A stretch of DNA of 64,000 nt from NCBI RefSeq assembly GCF_020905345.1, contig NZ_JAJJMO010000001.1:4898001-4962000 (forward strand). Direction: 5' to 3'. Source of the stretch: Flavobacterium pisciphilum (GTDB taxonomy: Bacteria > Bacteroidota > Bacteroidia > Flavobacteriales > Flavobacteriaceae). A program made the position numbers and the translations under genes. The notes beneath the pieces were generated by a model. That model was not told the origin of the DNA, searched no databases, and saw only the letters and a program-made list of their open reading frames with translations. Shown here one piece after another: positions 15,873 through 23,938 of this stretch (the first letter of the stretch is position 1; the number at the start of each line of letters is the position of its first letter).

Positions 15873-16250
15873 AAAAAGAGGCTCAAAGGCTCAAAGAAGG
15901 AGAGTTGTAAAGGTTCAACAGTTTTGTGAATAGAGGTTCAAAGTTACAGAGACTCAAAGGTTCAAAAGGGTTCTTTTAATGTCTAAAAAAGAGAAACAAT
16001 ATAGTAAACTTTGCGACTCTGCGTCTTTGCGAGATAATACTTTTGCGAACTTAGCGTAAACCCTTGCGGACTTAACTGTTAAGTTTTTTAGTTTCAGGTT
16101 TCGATTTTTCATTTAAAACAACTTTGCATCCCTTGCGTAAATCTTTGCGCTCTTTTAAACCTTAAATCCTCTTCTCTAATAGAATAAACACAAAGAGTTC
16201 TTCTACAATAGCAACAGGGATGAATTAATTTTTTTCTATACGGGATTAGA
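15873..16250. repeat. Degenerate word-repeat region, no gene
   Basis: No reading frame of note in 378 nt. The left part repeats GAGGCTCAAAG/GGTTCAAAG-type words at least five times; the right part repeats CTTTGCG/CTTGCG words (ACTTTGCGACT, CGTCTTTGCGAG, CCCTTGCGGACT, CATCCCTTGCGT, TCTTTGCGCTC). The same word families recur in other gaps of this window. Confidence 0.6.
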
Positions 16251-16799
16251 TTAAAAATCCAATATTCCAGAGAGGCATTCATTAGAAAAATGAAGCATTA
16301 TGTTTTCTTTTTTTTGATTTTCAATAACTAATAAATCATAAGGTTTTAGATCGTATGACTTCTCATTAATTTTAATAGCAGTTGTATGTAAAGAGAATAA
16401 AATTATTATTTGAGCATTATAATTCTGATTACTGTTCGTTACTTCCAGTTTGTGATGGCGTATTTTTTCAGAAACCATCCAATTAAAATCAATACCTTTT
16501 GTATAAGAAGTCACTTCATCATTAGAATTAAATTCCATGATTTCATATTTCTTATATGTTTTTTTTTCTTTGTTTACCTCAACATGCAAGCAATTATCAA
16601 GCATAACCAAATATCGGTAATAGCCCTTGAACTTTGTAAACTCTGAAGGCTCTTCCTCTATTGTAGCACTGCTTATTCTGAATGCAAAATCTCTATCGGC
16701 ATAGTTTGCTGTTTCTGGATATATTATATATTCATATGTCAATCCACCACTCCAAATAGAGGCTTTACTATCTTTTTTAGGTAAAAGGCGTATATTCAT
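16251..16799 (-). CDS. hutD: HutD/Ves family cupin-like protein
   Basis: The 182-residue protein fits the HutD (Ves) family, a bicupin-fold group: IWSGGLTYEYIIYP near the start, DFAFRISSATIEEEPSEF, and FKGYYRYLVMLDNC. HutD is linked genetically to histidine utilisation, with a regulatory or substrate-sensing role proposed. No other hut gene is adjacent; hutH lies 10 kb away on the other strand. No signal peptide. Both flanking gaps are filled with degenerate repeats. Confidence 0.75.
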   Translation of the reverse strand: MNIRLLPKKDSKASIWSGGLTYEYIIYPETANYADRDFAFRISSATIEEEPSEFTKFKGYYRYLVMLDNCLHVEVNKEKKTYKKYEIMEFNSNDEVTSYTKGIDFNWMVSEKIRHHKLEVTNSNQNYNAQIIILFSLHTTAIKINEKSYDLKPYDLLVIENQKKENIMLHFSNECLSGILDF

Positions 16800-16960
16800 T
16801 TTTTATTGTTTTTAATAAGAAATCAAAAGTGCTATTCTTTCAATGATTATTATATAAAGTTACAGAGGTTCAAAGGAACAAAGGTTTTGATATAGACTTA
16901 ATGTCTTCGTGAGAATTTCTATTTCACCAGTAAATAAACAATAGCGTCCTTAGCGGTTAA

Positions 16961-16983
16961 ACCTGAAACCTGAAACCTGAAAC
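16961..16983. repeat. Short tandem repeat, 7-bp unit
   Basis: Three tandem copies of ACCTGAA plus AC. It lies in the 191-nt gap between hutD and the acetyltransferase, which also contains GAGGTTCAAAGGAACAAAGG and other degenerate words. No gene is seen there. Confidence 0.7.
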
Positions 16984-16990
16984 GAAAAAC

Positions 16991-17497
16991 TTAAACCTTT
17001 TTCTCTAATACAATAAATTCCAAAGGCTCTTTAGAAATGGTAACATGAACATCACTCTCAGGAAAAGGCTCTCTTTTGCCAGTATCTACATAACCATTAC
17101 GTTTGTACCATGCAAGGAGTTCTTCACGCACAGATATTACAGTCATTACAATTTTTGGTAAACCTAATGATTTAGCATACACTTCGGCTTCTTGTAGTAA
17201 CTTTTTACCAATACCACTATTTTGTAACTCAGGCGAAACGGTAAGCATCCCTAAATAGAGTTTATCTTCTTTCTCTACTAATAAAACAGAGCCAATAATT
17301 TGGTTGTTTTCTGTGAATTTCAAGAAAGTATTTTTCTTGTCTTCCATGGTTTCAGTTAGTTCCTCTTCTGTAGTTCTTTTCCCTTCTAGTAAGTTGGCTT
17401 CGGTAGTCCATCCTTTTTTAGACGATTCGCCACGATAAGCTGAGTTTATTAATGCATTTAATGCTGGAATATCTTGTAATGTTGCTTTTGTAATCAT
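16991..17497 (-). CDS. GNAT-family N-acetyltransferase
   Basis: The 168-residue protein has the GNAT fold: an N-terminal ATLQDIPALNALINSAYRGE, a substrate loop, beta4 LYLGMLTVSPELQNSGIGKKLL with the acetyl-CoA-binding Q/RxxGxG-like QNSGIG, and YKRNGYVDTGKREPFP near the end. The substrate cannot be deduced. A hairpin (17534-17571) upstream separates it from the serine hydrolase, so it is probably transcribed alone. Confidence 0.85.
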   Translation of the reverse strand: MITKATLQDIPALNALINSAYRGESSKKGWTTEANLLEGKRTTEEELTETMEDKKNTFLKFTENNQIIGSVLLVEKEDKLYLGMLTVSPELQNSGIGKKLLQEAEVYAKSLGLPKIVMTVISVREELLAWYKRNGYVDTGKREPFPESDVHVTISKEPLEFIVLEKKV

Positions 17498-17533
17498 GTG
17501 AGGTTTATAATCTTGAAATTGATTTTCAAAGAT

Positions 17534-17571
17534 AAATAAAAGCTACAAATTTATACTTGTAGCTTTTATTT
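17534..17571. terminator. Hairpin terminator after the serine hydrolase
   Basis: AAATAAAAGCTACAA pairs perfectly with TTGTAGCTTTTATTT around an AT-rich loop. It lies 113 nt after the stop of the reverse serine hydrolase gene. Confidence 0.7.
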
Positions 17572-17683
17572 AATAGATTAGTTTGTAATAATATTGATTC
17601 AATAGGAATGATAGTGCTTTGTTTATAAAATCAAAGTTTTATCTTTTTGATTTATATAGGATTAAGAATTTTTGCTCTATATT

Positions 17684-18736
17684 TTATTTACTCAACAAAT
17701 TACTTTCAAGGACTATTTTTCTTATTTCAGATTCAAAATAATAAGTAATATCAAAATTTTCAAAAGTTTGATTTTCTAATACAACAATGCTGGTATTGGT
17801 TTCAGGGTAAAACAAATTAACAGAAACAAACCCTTGCTCGGATACAACTCCTGTATGACCAAATTCTTTAATTTTAGATTCATCGTTTACTCGAATACCA
17901 TATCCATATCCAATTTCTTTTTTACCAAATACATCATGTTGGTCTTTAATGTTGTAGGAGGTCATTCGGCTGTAGGTAGCTTCGTTTAAAAGCTTACCAT
18001 TATGCAACAAGTAATTCCAAAGAGTTAAATCTTTAACAGTACTCACAAGTCCTGCTGCTGGAATTCGTTCTTTAGGAATAACAACACCTTGAATTTCTTT
18101 GGTTGTTTTATCTTTAAAATATTCACGACCGTTTACAACCTCTTTTTGATTAGATGCATTAGGAAAGAAACTATCTTTCATTTTGTTTACTTTGAACAAC
18201 TCGGTTACGACAGCTTCGTATGTTTTATTGGTTACTCTTTCTATAATTTGACCTAACAAAATATAATTCAAATCGGTATATTTAAATTGAGTTCCAACAG
18301 GAAAGAGTGTTGGTTTTTCAAGATCAACAATGCCCGAAGTATGATTTAATAGATTTTCGACTGTAACGGTACTTGTCCAAGGTTGCTTTAAGTTTGGTAA
18401 ATATTTTTTTATGGGAGTATTTAAAACAATTTTTCCTTTTTCTACTTCTCGAAGAATCAAAACGGCAGTTATCTGCTTGCTATTGGATAAAATAACAAAA
18501 TGATGATCTAATTTAAGAGGTGTTTTTTTTGTGTAATCAGAGTAGCCATACGCTTTCGAGTACTTAGTTTTTCCGTTTTGAGAGATTAGTATAGCGCCAT
18601 TAAACGGTCGAACGGAAGTTGTTTGAATTAAACTATCAATTCTGGCAGTATAATTGTCTTTGACTTGAGCCAAAACTGTCTGTTTAAAAGCGAAAAGGAA
18701 TAATAGAATTAAGAAAAACTTAGGTTTGATTTTCAT
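17684..18736 (-). CDS. Exported serine hydrolase (beta-lactamase / penicillin-binding family)
   Basis: The 350-residue protein starts with a signal peptide (KFFLILLFLFAFKQTVLAQ). The class C-type nucleophile motif is SNSK with S84 and K87; YTDLNYILLG supplies the Tyr of the second motif, and HTGVVSEQG the third-motif region. The family includes D,D-peptidases, esterases and AmpC-like beta-lactamases; nothing here points to true beta-lactamase activity. It is flanked by a downstream hairpin and stands alone. It probably acts in the periplasm. Confidence 0.82.
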   Translation of the reverse strand: MKIKPKFFLILLFLFAFKQTVLAQVKDNYTARIDSLIQTTSVRPFNGAILISQNGKTKYSKAYGYSDYTKKTPLKLDHHFVILSNSKQITAVLILREVEKGKIVLNTPIKKYLPNLKQPWTSTVTVENLLNHTSGIVDLEKPTLFPVGTQFKYTDLNYILLGQIIERVTNKTYEAVVTELFKVNKMKDSFFPNASNQKEVVNGREYFKDKTTKEIQGVVIPKERIPAAGLVSTVKDLTLWNYLLHNGKLLNEATYSRMTSYNIKDQHDVFGKKEIGYGYGIRVNDESKIKEFGHTGVVSEQGFVSVNLFYPETNTSIVVLENQTFENFDITYYFESEIRKIVLESNLLSK

Positions 18737-19001
18737 AGAATTATAATAGGTTTTTGGTGTTTTATAGCTAAAAAAAGCAAAACAAAAATACTATTATATT
18801 TGTTAAATTTGGATTTGACCAAGAATAAAAATCTATTTCAAAAAGTTTTAAATTTTCTATTTGTTTGAATTAGTAATATGAAGCATAATTTTAATTTACC
18901 TGTTAGCTTCTGTGCTCACAAAGCATATTATTGTGTAGCATTTATTGTGTATAACCTTTACGGGCACAGATTACAAATCTATACGGTGCGGATTAATTAT
19001 T

Positions 19002-19493
19002 TTATAATCCTCCCAAATATTTTATTGGGTCTGTAAGAAAAGCAGTTGCATTTGAAGCTTTAATACTTGTTACGAGATTTTCTATTTTGGGTTTATGAAT
19101 TTCTCCTTTTAAATCAATTAAAACTAATTTATTTGCTTGACAAATTTCTAAAATTGGAATTAGAAAGTTTGTAATATTTGATGAATCCCTTAAGTCAACT
19201 CTAAATTGAAATTCCTCAATTCTAGTTTTATCGTCATTCAAACAAATGCTACTGTCATTATCTTCATTATTAACATCAGATTTCCAACACATACAAGTCT
19301 CGTCACCCCAACTAGCTCTTGTTATAATTTGATCCATTTTAGATATGATAGAAGAAACATCTCCATCGAAATGTATCCAGTAAGATTCTGTTTCGGGTAG
19401 GTATTTAGTTTTGTTATTCTTGAAAATACATTGGTAATCAACTTCGATTGATTTCTCAGGAACAACAATTAAAAGATATTGCCAAATTGCCAT
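19002..19493 (-). CDS. Uncharacterised 163-residue protein
   Basis: I do not recognise this protein. It begins MAIWQYLLIVVPEKSI, is soluble and acidic, and has WIHFDGDVSSIISKMDQI and SWGDETCMCWKSD in the middle. The first segments look like those of small immunity or Imm-type proteins, but this is an impression only. It lies in a run of three unrecognised reverse genes with similar terminators between them. Confidence 0.6.
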   Translation of the reverse strand: MAIWQYLLIVVPEKSIEVDYQCIFKNNKTKYLPETESYWIHFDGDVSSIISKMDQIITRASWGDETCMCWKSDVNNEDNDSSICLNDDKTRIEEFQFRVDLRDSSNITNFLIPILEICQANKLVLIDLKGEIHKPKIENLVTSIKASNATAFLTDPIKYLGGL

Positions 19494-19584
19494 GTTTTAC
19501 TTTAGGTTTAATTACATATAATAGATTACACTTTCGTAGGTACATCTAAGTTATTATAAATTAATGATTTTTTAAATATATAGA

Positions 19585-19645
19585 AAAAGCCGCAAATTAC
19601 AAGAACAAAACCTCTGCAATCTGTGGCTTTTAAAGTTTTATTATC
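19585..19645 (-). terminator. Hairpin terminator after the 274-residue gene
   Basis: AAAAAGCCGCAAATTACAAG-type arm (from about 19585) pairs with CTGTGGCTTTT near 19631, leaving a T-rich tail on the reverse strand. A closely similar sequence lies at 21140-21195 and a weaker one at 20577-20622. Confidence 0.6.
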
Positions 19646-19675
19646 AGTGGTAAGTAGGATGCTTGTACTTGTGAT

Positions 19676-20500
19676 TTAATTAATATACTTACCAAAATGG
19701 ATTTCTAATGCTTCGTTATTGTATTTGTCTTCTCCACGCCAGTGTTCAATAAAAACCCAATCATGTTTTCCTTTTCCCGGTCTATCATAAGATTTTGGTT
19801 TGAGAACTCCGATACACGCCAATATTTCTATTAAAGTTTTTCTTTCTTCCTTTGTAGATTTAATAACTGTAGCTAAGTTTTTCTCTAAAGCGCTTGGATA
19901 ATCATTTGGTAGAGAGTTTCCTATAATAGTTAAAATGTTTTTAAATATCTCAATATCCTCGTTCGTTGGATTTGGAATGTCTGCTATATGTAATTGCTGA
20001 AGATCAAATAATGTGTAAACAAGTTTGCCATGACGGACTCCGCCCCATTTAATCCTTTCGAAATTTAAAACGTTAAGATCGATATTCTTATAAAATTCAT
20101 CTCCTATTATTCCGTATTTTAAATCTCTACAAGTTCCACAAGTATAATCTGTAGAGATAATTACTCCATTAGAGTATCCATTTCCAGATACTGCTTTTTC
20201 GTATTTATGATTCGTTAATTGTTTGGCAATAAAATAGGAAGCTAACCCAGAACGCCAATCCAATCTTCTGCTGGAAAGACTACTTAAAAATGCTTTAGCT
20301 ACTTTCTCTTTGGTTATTTCTGGAAGTATTTGGAATATTTGATCCAAACATTGGTCATGTGAAATTGTTAAAGGATCAAACATCAAGCCTTTTGATTTAG
20401 CATATTCTAAATCAGTTGAATTTGTTATTCGTTCATGATCATTAATCCAACCATTTTTCCAATAAGTACCAAATAATATCCTTTTTGCTTTTTTATCCAT
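19676..20500 (-). CDS. Uncharacterised 274-residue protein
   Basis: I do not recognise this protein. It starts MDKKAKRILFGTYWKNGW, includes RRLDWRSGLASYFIAK, a CGTCRDL cysteine pair in the middle and a basic DRPGKGKHDWVFIEHWRGED near the C-terminus. No signal peptide or membrane segment. The repeated W and charged segments and its size recall immunity-like or SMI1-neighbour proteins, without support. A terminator follows. Confidence 0.6.
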   Translation of the reverse strand: MDKKAKRILFGTYWKNGWINDHERITNSTDLEYAKSKGLMFDPLTISHDQCLDQIFQILPEITKEKVAKAFLSSLSSRRLDWRSGLASYFIAKQLTNHKYEKAVSGNGYSNGVIISTDYTCGTCRDLKYGIIGDEFYKNIDLNVLNFERIKWGGVRHGKLVYTLFDLQQLHIADIPNPTNEDIEIFKNILTIIGNSLPNDYPSALEKNLATVIKSTKEERKTLIEILACIGVLKPKSYDRPGKGKHDWVFIEHWRGEDKYNNEALEIHFGKYIN

Positions 20501-20622
20501 AATTTTTATTTTTAGGCCAATATTTAATTAACCAAATATATAATTATAGTTTATTTATCTCACAAAAATGGTAGAATTTAAAAGCTACAAATCATAAGAA
20601 CAAAATTTCCATAATATGCTTT

Positions 20623-21075
20623 TCATGATACAATCGAATTTGGATTCTCATTTATTTTATCTAAAAAAAGTTCAAAATTCCAATACTCATCTTTAATTTT
20701 ATATATAATTTGTTTTCCTGATTCATAGACTATTATTTTCCATATTCTTCTTTCGTTGATGTTAAGGTGAGTTTTGATAACTTCGCTGATAGTAGAAAGA
20801 CTATGTTTAATTACTGGCTTATCGTATTTAATGATGTATAAATTATCTTTATCAAAATAGAAAACAGAATTTGTTTCTATATATTTTTCTAAGCCAAACA
20901 AAAAGGGTGCTGGAGCAGATATTCGAGTTAATTTCCATAAATCTAGATTCGTTCTTTTTTTAAAATCGATTTCTCTTAGTTTTGTAAAATACTCATTTAC
21001 TGATTGGATTTTTTTGTAACTAAGCAATAAAATAATAATTAAAGTAAAAAGAATAAAGACAATATTTACAGGCAT
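20623..21075 (-). CDS. Uncharacterised single-pass membrane protein, 150 residues
   Basis: Residues 3-20 (VNIVFILFTLIIILLLSY) form a clear membrane anchor; the remaining 130 residues are soluble and begin with a charged stretch (REIDFKKRTNLDLWKL). The later part (FYFDKDNLYIIKYDKP) looks like a beta-rich domain. No family is recognised. It lies between another unknown gene and thrC, separated from thrC by a terminator. Confidence 0.6.
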   Translation of the reverse strand: MPVNIVFILFTLIIILLLSYKKIQSVNEYFTKLREIDFKKRTNLDLWKLTRISAPAPFLFGLEKYIETNSVFYFDKDNLYIIKYDKPVIKHSLSTISEVIKTHLNINERRIWKIIVYESGKQIIYKIKDEYWNFELFLDKINENPNSIVS

Positions 21076-21139
21076 ATTTATTTTGAGTTATATTTTGTAT
21101 AGAAATTTAATAATCAAACTTAAGGAACTTATTGAAAAT

Positions 21140-21195
21140 TTTAAAGCCACAAATTACAAGAATAAAATCTTATAATGGGTGGCTTTAAAGTTTTA
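21140..21195 (-). terminator. Hairpin terminator after thrC
   Basis: TTAAAGCCACAAATTACAAG-type left arm pairs through GCCAC with GTGGC (near 21180) followed, on the reverse strand, by TTTAAAATTTTC. It lies just after the thrC stop and resembles the one at 19585-19645. Confidence 0.6.
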
Positions 21196-21209
21196 TTGTC
21201 AGAAGTAAT

Positions 21210-22499
21210 TTACCCTAAGAAACTCTTCAATTCCTCATAAGTTCCAATCTTAGCACTTACTTTTTCTTTATCTATAACACTTTCTATTTGTGTCGGGATT
21301 GGAAGTGTAATTTCCAATGCAGGTTCAACTACATCAAGGAACTTAATAGGGTGAGCTGTTTCTAAGAAAACACCAATTGAATTTTTATGTCTTTGTAATT
21401 CTTTCTTCAAACCTAGATAGCCAACAGCACCATGCGGTTCAGCTATGTAACCATCGGTTTTATAGATTTGTTTCATGGCTTCTAGCGTTTCTTCATCAGT
21501 ATAACTGTAAGATGAGAAGTCTTTTTCGAAAGCCTTTAAATCATTATTATATAATTCTTGGATTCTAATAAAGTTACTTGGGTTTCCAACATCCATTGCG
21601 TTAGATATAGTTGCTTTAGAAGGTTTTGGATCGTATTTTCCGCTTTCTAAGAACCTAGGAACGGTATCATTTACATTGGTAGACGCTACAAAATGTTCAA
21701 TTGGCAAACCTAATTTTTTAGCCATAATTCCAGCGCAGATATTCCCGAAATTTCCACTTGGGCAAGAGAAAATCAACGGTTTGTTCTGATTTTTCAAGGC
21801 TTTGTAGGCAAAGAAGAAGTAAAACATTTGTGGCAACCAACGAGCAATATTAATAGAGTTTGCTGAGGTTAGATTTTTATGTGCTAATGATTCATCTAAA
21901 AACGCTCTTTTTACCATATCCTGACAATCATCAAAAACACCATTAACTTCTAGTGCTTTGATGTTTTGTCCCAAAGTAGTTAATTGTTTTTCTTGAATGT
22001 CGCTTACTTTCCCCGATGGATATAAAATGACAACATCAACACCGTCAACACCAAGGAATCCACTAGCAACTGCACCACCGGTATCTCCTGAGGTAGCTAC
22101 CAAAACCGTGTTTTTAGCGTCTTTTTTGTCTTTATTAAAGTAAGCCAAGCAACGAGACATAAATCGCGCACCAACATCTTTAAAAGCCATTGTAGGACCG
22201 TGAAATAATTCTAGTGAATAAATTCCGTCTTCGACTTTGACTACTGGAAAATCAAAACACAAGGTTTCAGCAATGATTTCTTTTAAAACAGTTTCTGGAA
22301 TTTCATCACCTACAAATTGTTTGATGGCTTCAAAAGCAATGTGTTCATGACTTAAGTTTTCGATTGAATCAAAAAAAGAAGGGTCTAAAGCTGTAATGTT
22401 ATCTGGGAAATATAATCCTTTATCACTAGCTAATCCTTGTATTACAGCTTCCTGAAAAGAAACTTCTGGGGCATTATGGTTTAAACTATAGTATTTCAT
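21210..22499 (-). CDS. thrC: Threonine synthase
   Basis: The 429-residue PLP enzyme converts O-phosphohomoserine to threonine. The Schiff-base Lys is K107 in LFHGPTMAFKDVGARF; TSGDTGGAVASGF and FSCPSGNFGNICAG are the phosphate-binding loops. The N-terminus (MKYYSLNHNAPEVSF) is typical of the E. coli-type enzyme. It is the last gene of thrA-thrB-thrC; a 363-nt gap with two REP-like repeats separates it from thrB, so transcription may be partly uncoupled. A terminator follows. Confidence 0.95.
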   Translation of the reverse strand: MKYYSLNHNAPEVSFQEAVIQGLASDKGLYFPDNITALDPSFFDSIENLSHEHIAFEAIKQFVGDEIPETVLKEIIAETLCFDFPVVKVEDGIYSLELFHGPTMAFKDVGARFMSRCLAYFNKDKKDAKNTVLVATSGDTGGAVASGFLGVDGVDVVILYPSGKVSDIQEKQLTTLGQNIKALEVNGVFDDCQDMVKRAFLDESLAHKNLTSANSINIARWLPQMFYFFFAYKALKNQNKPLIFSCPSGNFGNICAGIMAKKLGLPIEHFVASTNVNDTVPRFLESGKYDPKPSKATISNAMDVGNPSNFIRIQELYNNDLKAFEKDFSSYSYTDEETLEAMKQIYKTDGYIAEPHGAVGYLGLKKELQRHKNSIGVFLETAHPIKFLDVVEPALEITLPIPTQIESVIDKEKVSAKIGTYEELKSFLG

Positions 22500-22607
22500 T
22501 GTTTATTTATTTAACCGCAAAGAACGCAAGGAATGGATTTCTATTGAAAACGCAGAGATTGCAAAGCTTTGTGGTGCTATTTTTTTTATTTTGATTTATA
22601 ATTGTTT

Positions 22608-22697
22608 TTGTCATTTCGACGTAAGGAGAAATCGCACTCGAAACTCGATAACAGTGCGTCATTACTTGTGTGATTTCTCGTTCCTCGAAATCACAAA
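22608..22697. repeat. REP-like imperfect inverted repeat (TCATTTCGACG type)
   Basis: Left arm GTCATTTCGACGTAAGGAG, continuing AAATCGCAC, faces right arm GTGTGATTTCTCGTTCCTCG followed by AAATCACAAA. The pairing is imperfect. The word TCATTTCGACG...GGAGAAATC is one I associate with dispersed repeats in flavobacterial genomes. It lies between thrC and thrB. The 22500-22607 part holds CGCAAAGAACGCAAGG words. Confidence 0.6.
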
Positions 22698-22779
22698 CTT
22701 TGTGTTAATACTTTGTGCGGACTTCGACTTCGCTTACTCTGACAAACGTTATTTCAGTACTTAATTAGTATGTTATTTG

Positions 22780-22864
22780 AACACGAATTTCACCGATTTT
22801 CACTAATTATTTGTGTTTAAATTATTGCACAAACCAATTTGTGTAAATTCGTGAAATTCGTGTT
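22780..22864. repeat. REP-like inverted repeat overlapping the thrB stop
   Basis: AACACGAATTTCAC (22780-22793) is an exact reverse complement of GTGAAATTCGTGTT (22851-22864), with a 57-nt spacer. The right arm includes the first two bases of the thrB stop codon (22863-22865), so the hairpin would form at the very 3' end of thrB. Confidence 0.7.
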
Positions 22865-23798
22865 ATATAATTCTAACTCCATCAGGATTAATTTTCGAAA
22901 CGTGAATTTCATACGGTAAATTGATACTGTCATAAACCTCGCTCATAGCTTTGGCAATCTTTACAGCAGTTTCTTTTCCTTTGCTTAAAGCAAAAATAGA
23001 AGGGCCAGAACCAGAGATTCCAGAGCCTAGCGCACCATTTTCGATTGCTGCTTGTTTGATTAAATCAAAACCAGGAATTAATACACTTCGTAAGGGTTCG
23101 ACGATTTCATCATGAAGCGAACGCCCAATTAAATCGTAATCTTTGGTATATAAACCAGCGATCAATCCACCTACATTTCCCCATTGCATAATGGCGCTTT
23201 TTAGGGAAACTGTTTGTTTTAATACCGAACGCGCATCCGATGTTTTTAGCTCAATTTGAGGATGTACAACCGTAGCATATAATTCTTCAGGACTGTCAAT
23301 TTTTATAATATCAAGCGGGCTATAGCTTCTTACCAATGTAAAACCACCCAAAAGGGCAGGAGCAACGTTATCGGCATGAGCATTTCCACTAGCTAGTTTT
23401 TCGCCTTGCATAGCAAATTGAACCAAATCTTTTCTAGAATAGGGTCTTTCTAATAACTCATTGATTCCGAAAACTGCCCCAGCTGAACTTGCAGCGCTAC
23501 TTCCGATACCACTTCCAGCTTTGATGTTTTTATAAATTTCAATTTCAAATCCGATAGTTATCGGATCAAAATCTCTTTGATATGCTTCAAGCATTGCCAA
23601 TGTAGCAACTCCAGCTACATTTTTCTCAGTTTCTAAAGGTAAATCGGCACCTACAATTTTCGTGATGCGAACTCCTTTTTGATCTGATTTGCGAACAATC
23701 ATTTCGTCACCCGCAGTTTCTAAACATAGTCCAAGAACATCAAATCCACACGAGAGATTGGCAATTGTTGCTGGACAAAATAGTTTTATTTCTTTCAT
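22863..23798 (-). CDS. thrB: Homoserine kinase
   Basis: The 311-residue GHMP-family kinase phosphorylates homoserine with ATP. The N-terminus FCPATIANLSCGFDVLGLCL and the ATP loop GSGIGSSAASSAGAVF (about 95-110) are diagnostic, and GSGISGSGPSIFAL is the third GHMP motif. It follows thrA after 140 nt that contain TTGCTAAG-type word repeats, and precedes thrC. The stop codon lies in a REP-like repeat arm. Confidence 0.95.
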   Translation of the reverse strand: MKEIKLFCPATIANLSCGFDVLGLCLETAGDEMIVRKSDQKGVRITKIVGADLPLETEKNVAGVATLAMLEAYQRDFDPITIGFEIEIYKNIKAGSGIGSSAASSAGAVFGINELLERPYSRKDLVQFAMQGEKLASGNAHADNVAPALLGGFTLVRSYSPLDIIKIDSPEELYATVVHPQIELKTSDARSVLKQTVSLKSAIMQWGNVGGLIAGLYTKDYDLIGRSLHDEIVEPLRSVLIPGFDLIKQAAIENGALGSGISGSGPSIFALSKGKETAVKIAKAMSEVYDSINLPYEIHVSKINPDGVRII

Positions 23799-23938
23799 TT
23801 TTTTTCTAGTTGCTAAGTTGCTAAGATTCTTAGTTTCTAAGATTTTACAACTCTATGATTTTATAAGGTTCTGAGTTATTGAGTTTCTAAGCTTTTTAAC
23901 TTAGCTCCTTAGCAACTCAGAACCTTAGTGTCCCTTTT
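23799..23938. repeat. Word-repeat gap between thrA and thrB
   Basis: The forward strand reads repeated GTTGCTAAG, TTCTTAG, TTTCTAAG, GTTCTGAG and CTTAGC words across 140 nt. No gene. It matches the degenerate repeat style of other gaps in the window. Confidence 0.5.

Noticed and set aside
17684..18736. Beta-lactam resistance gene
   Set aside because: It has serine-hydrolase motifs but no feature specific to a true beta-lactamase.
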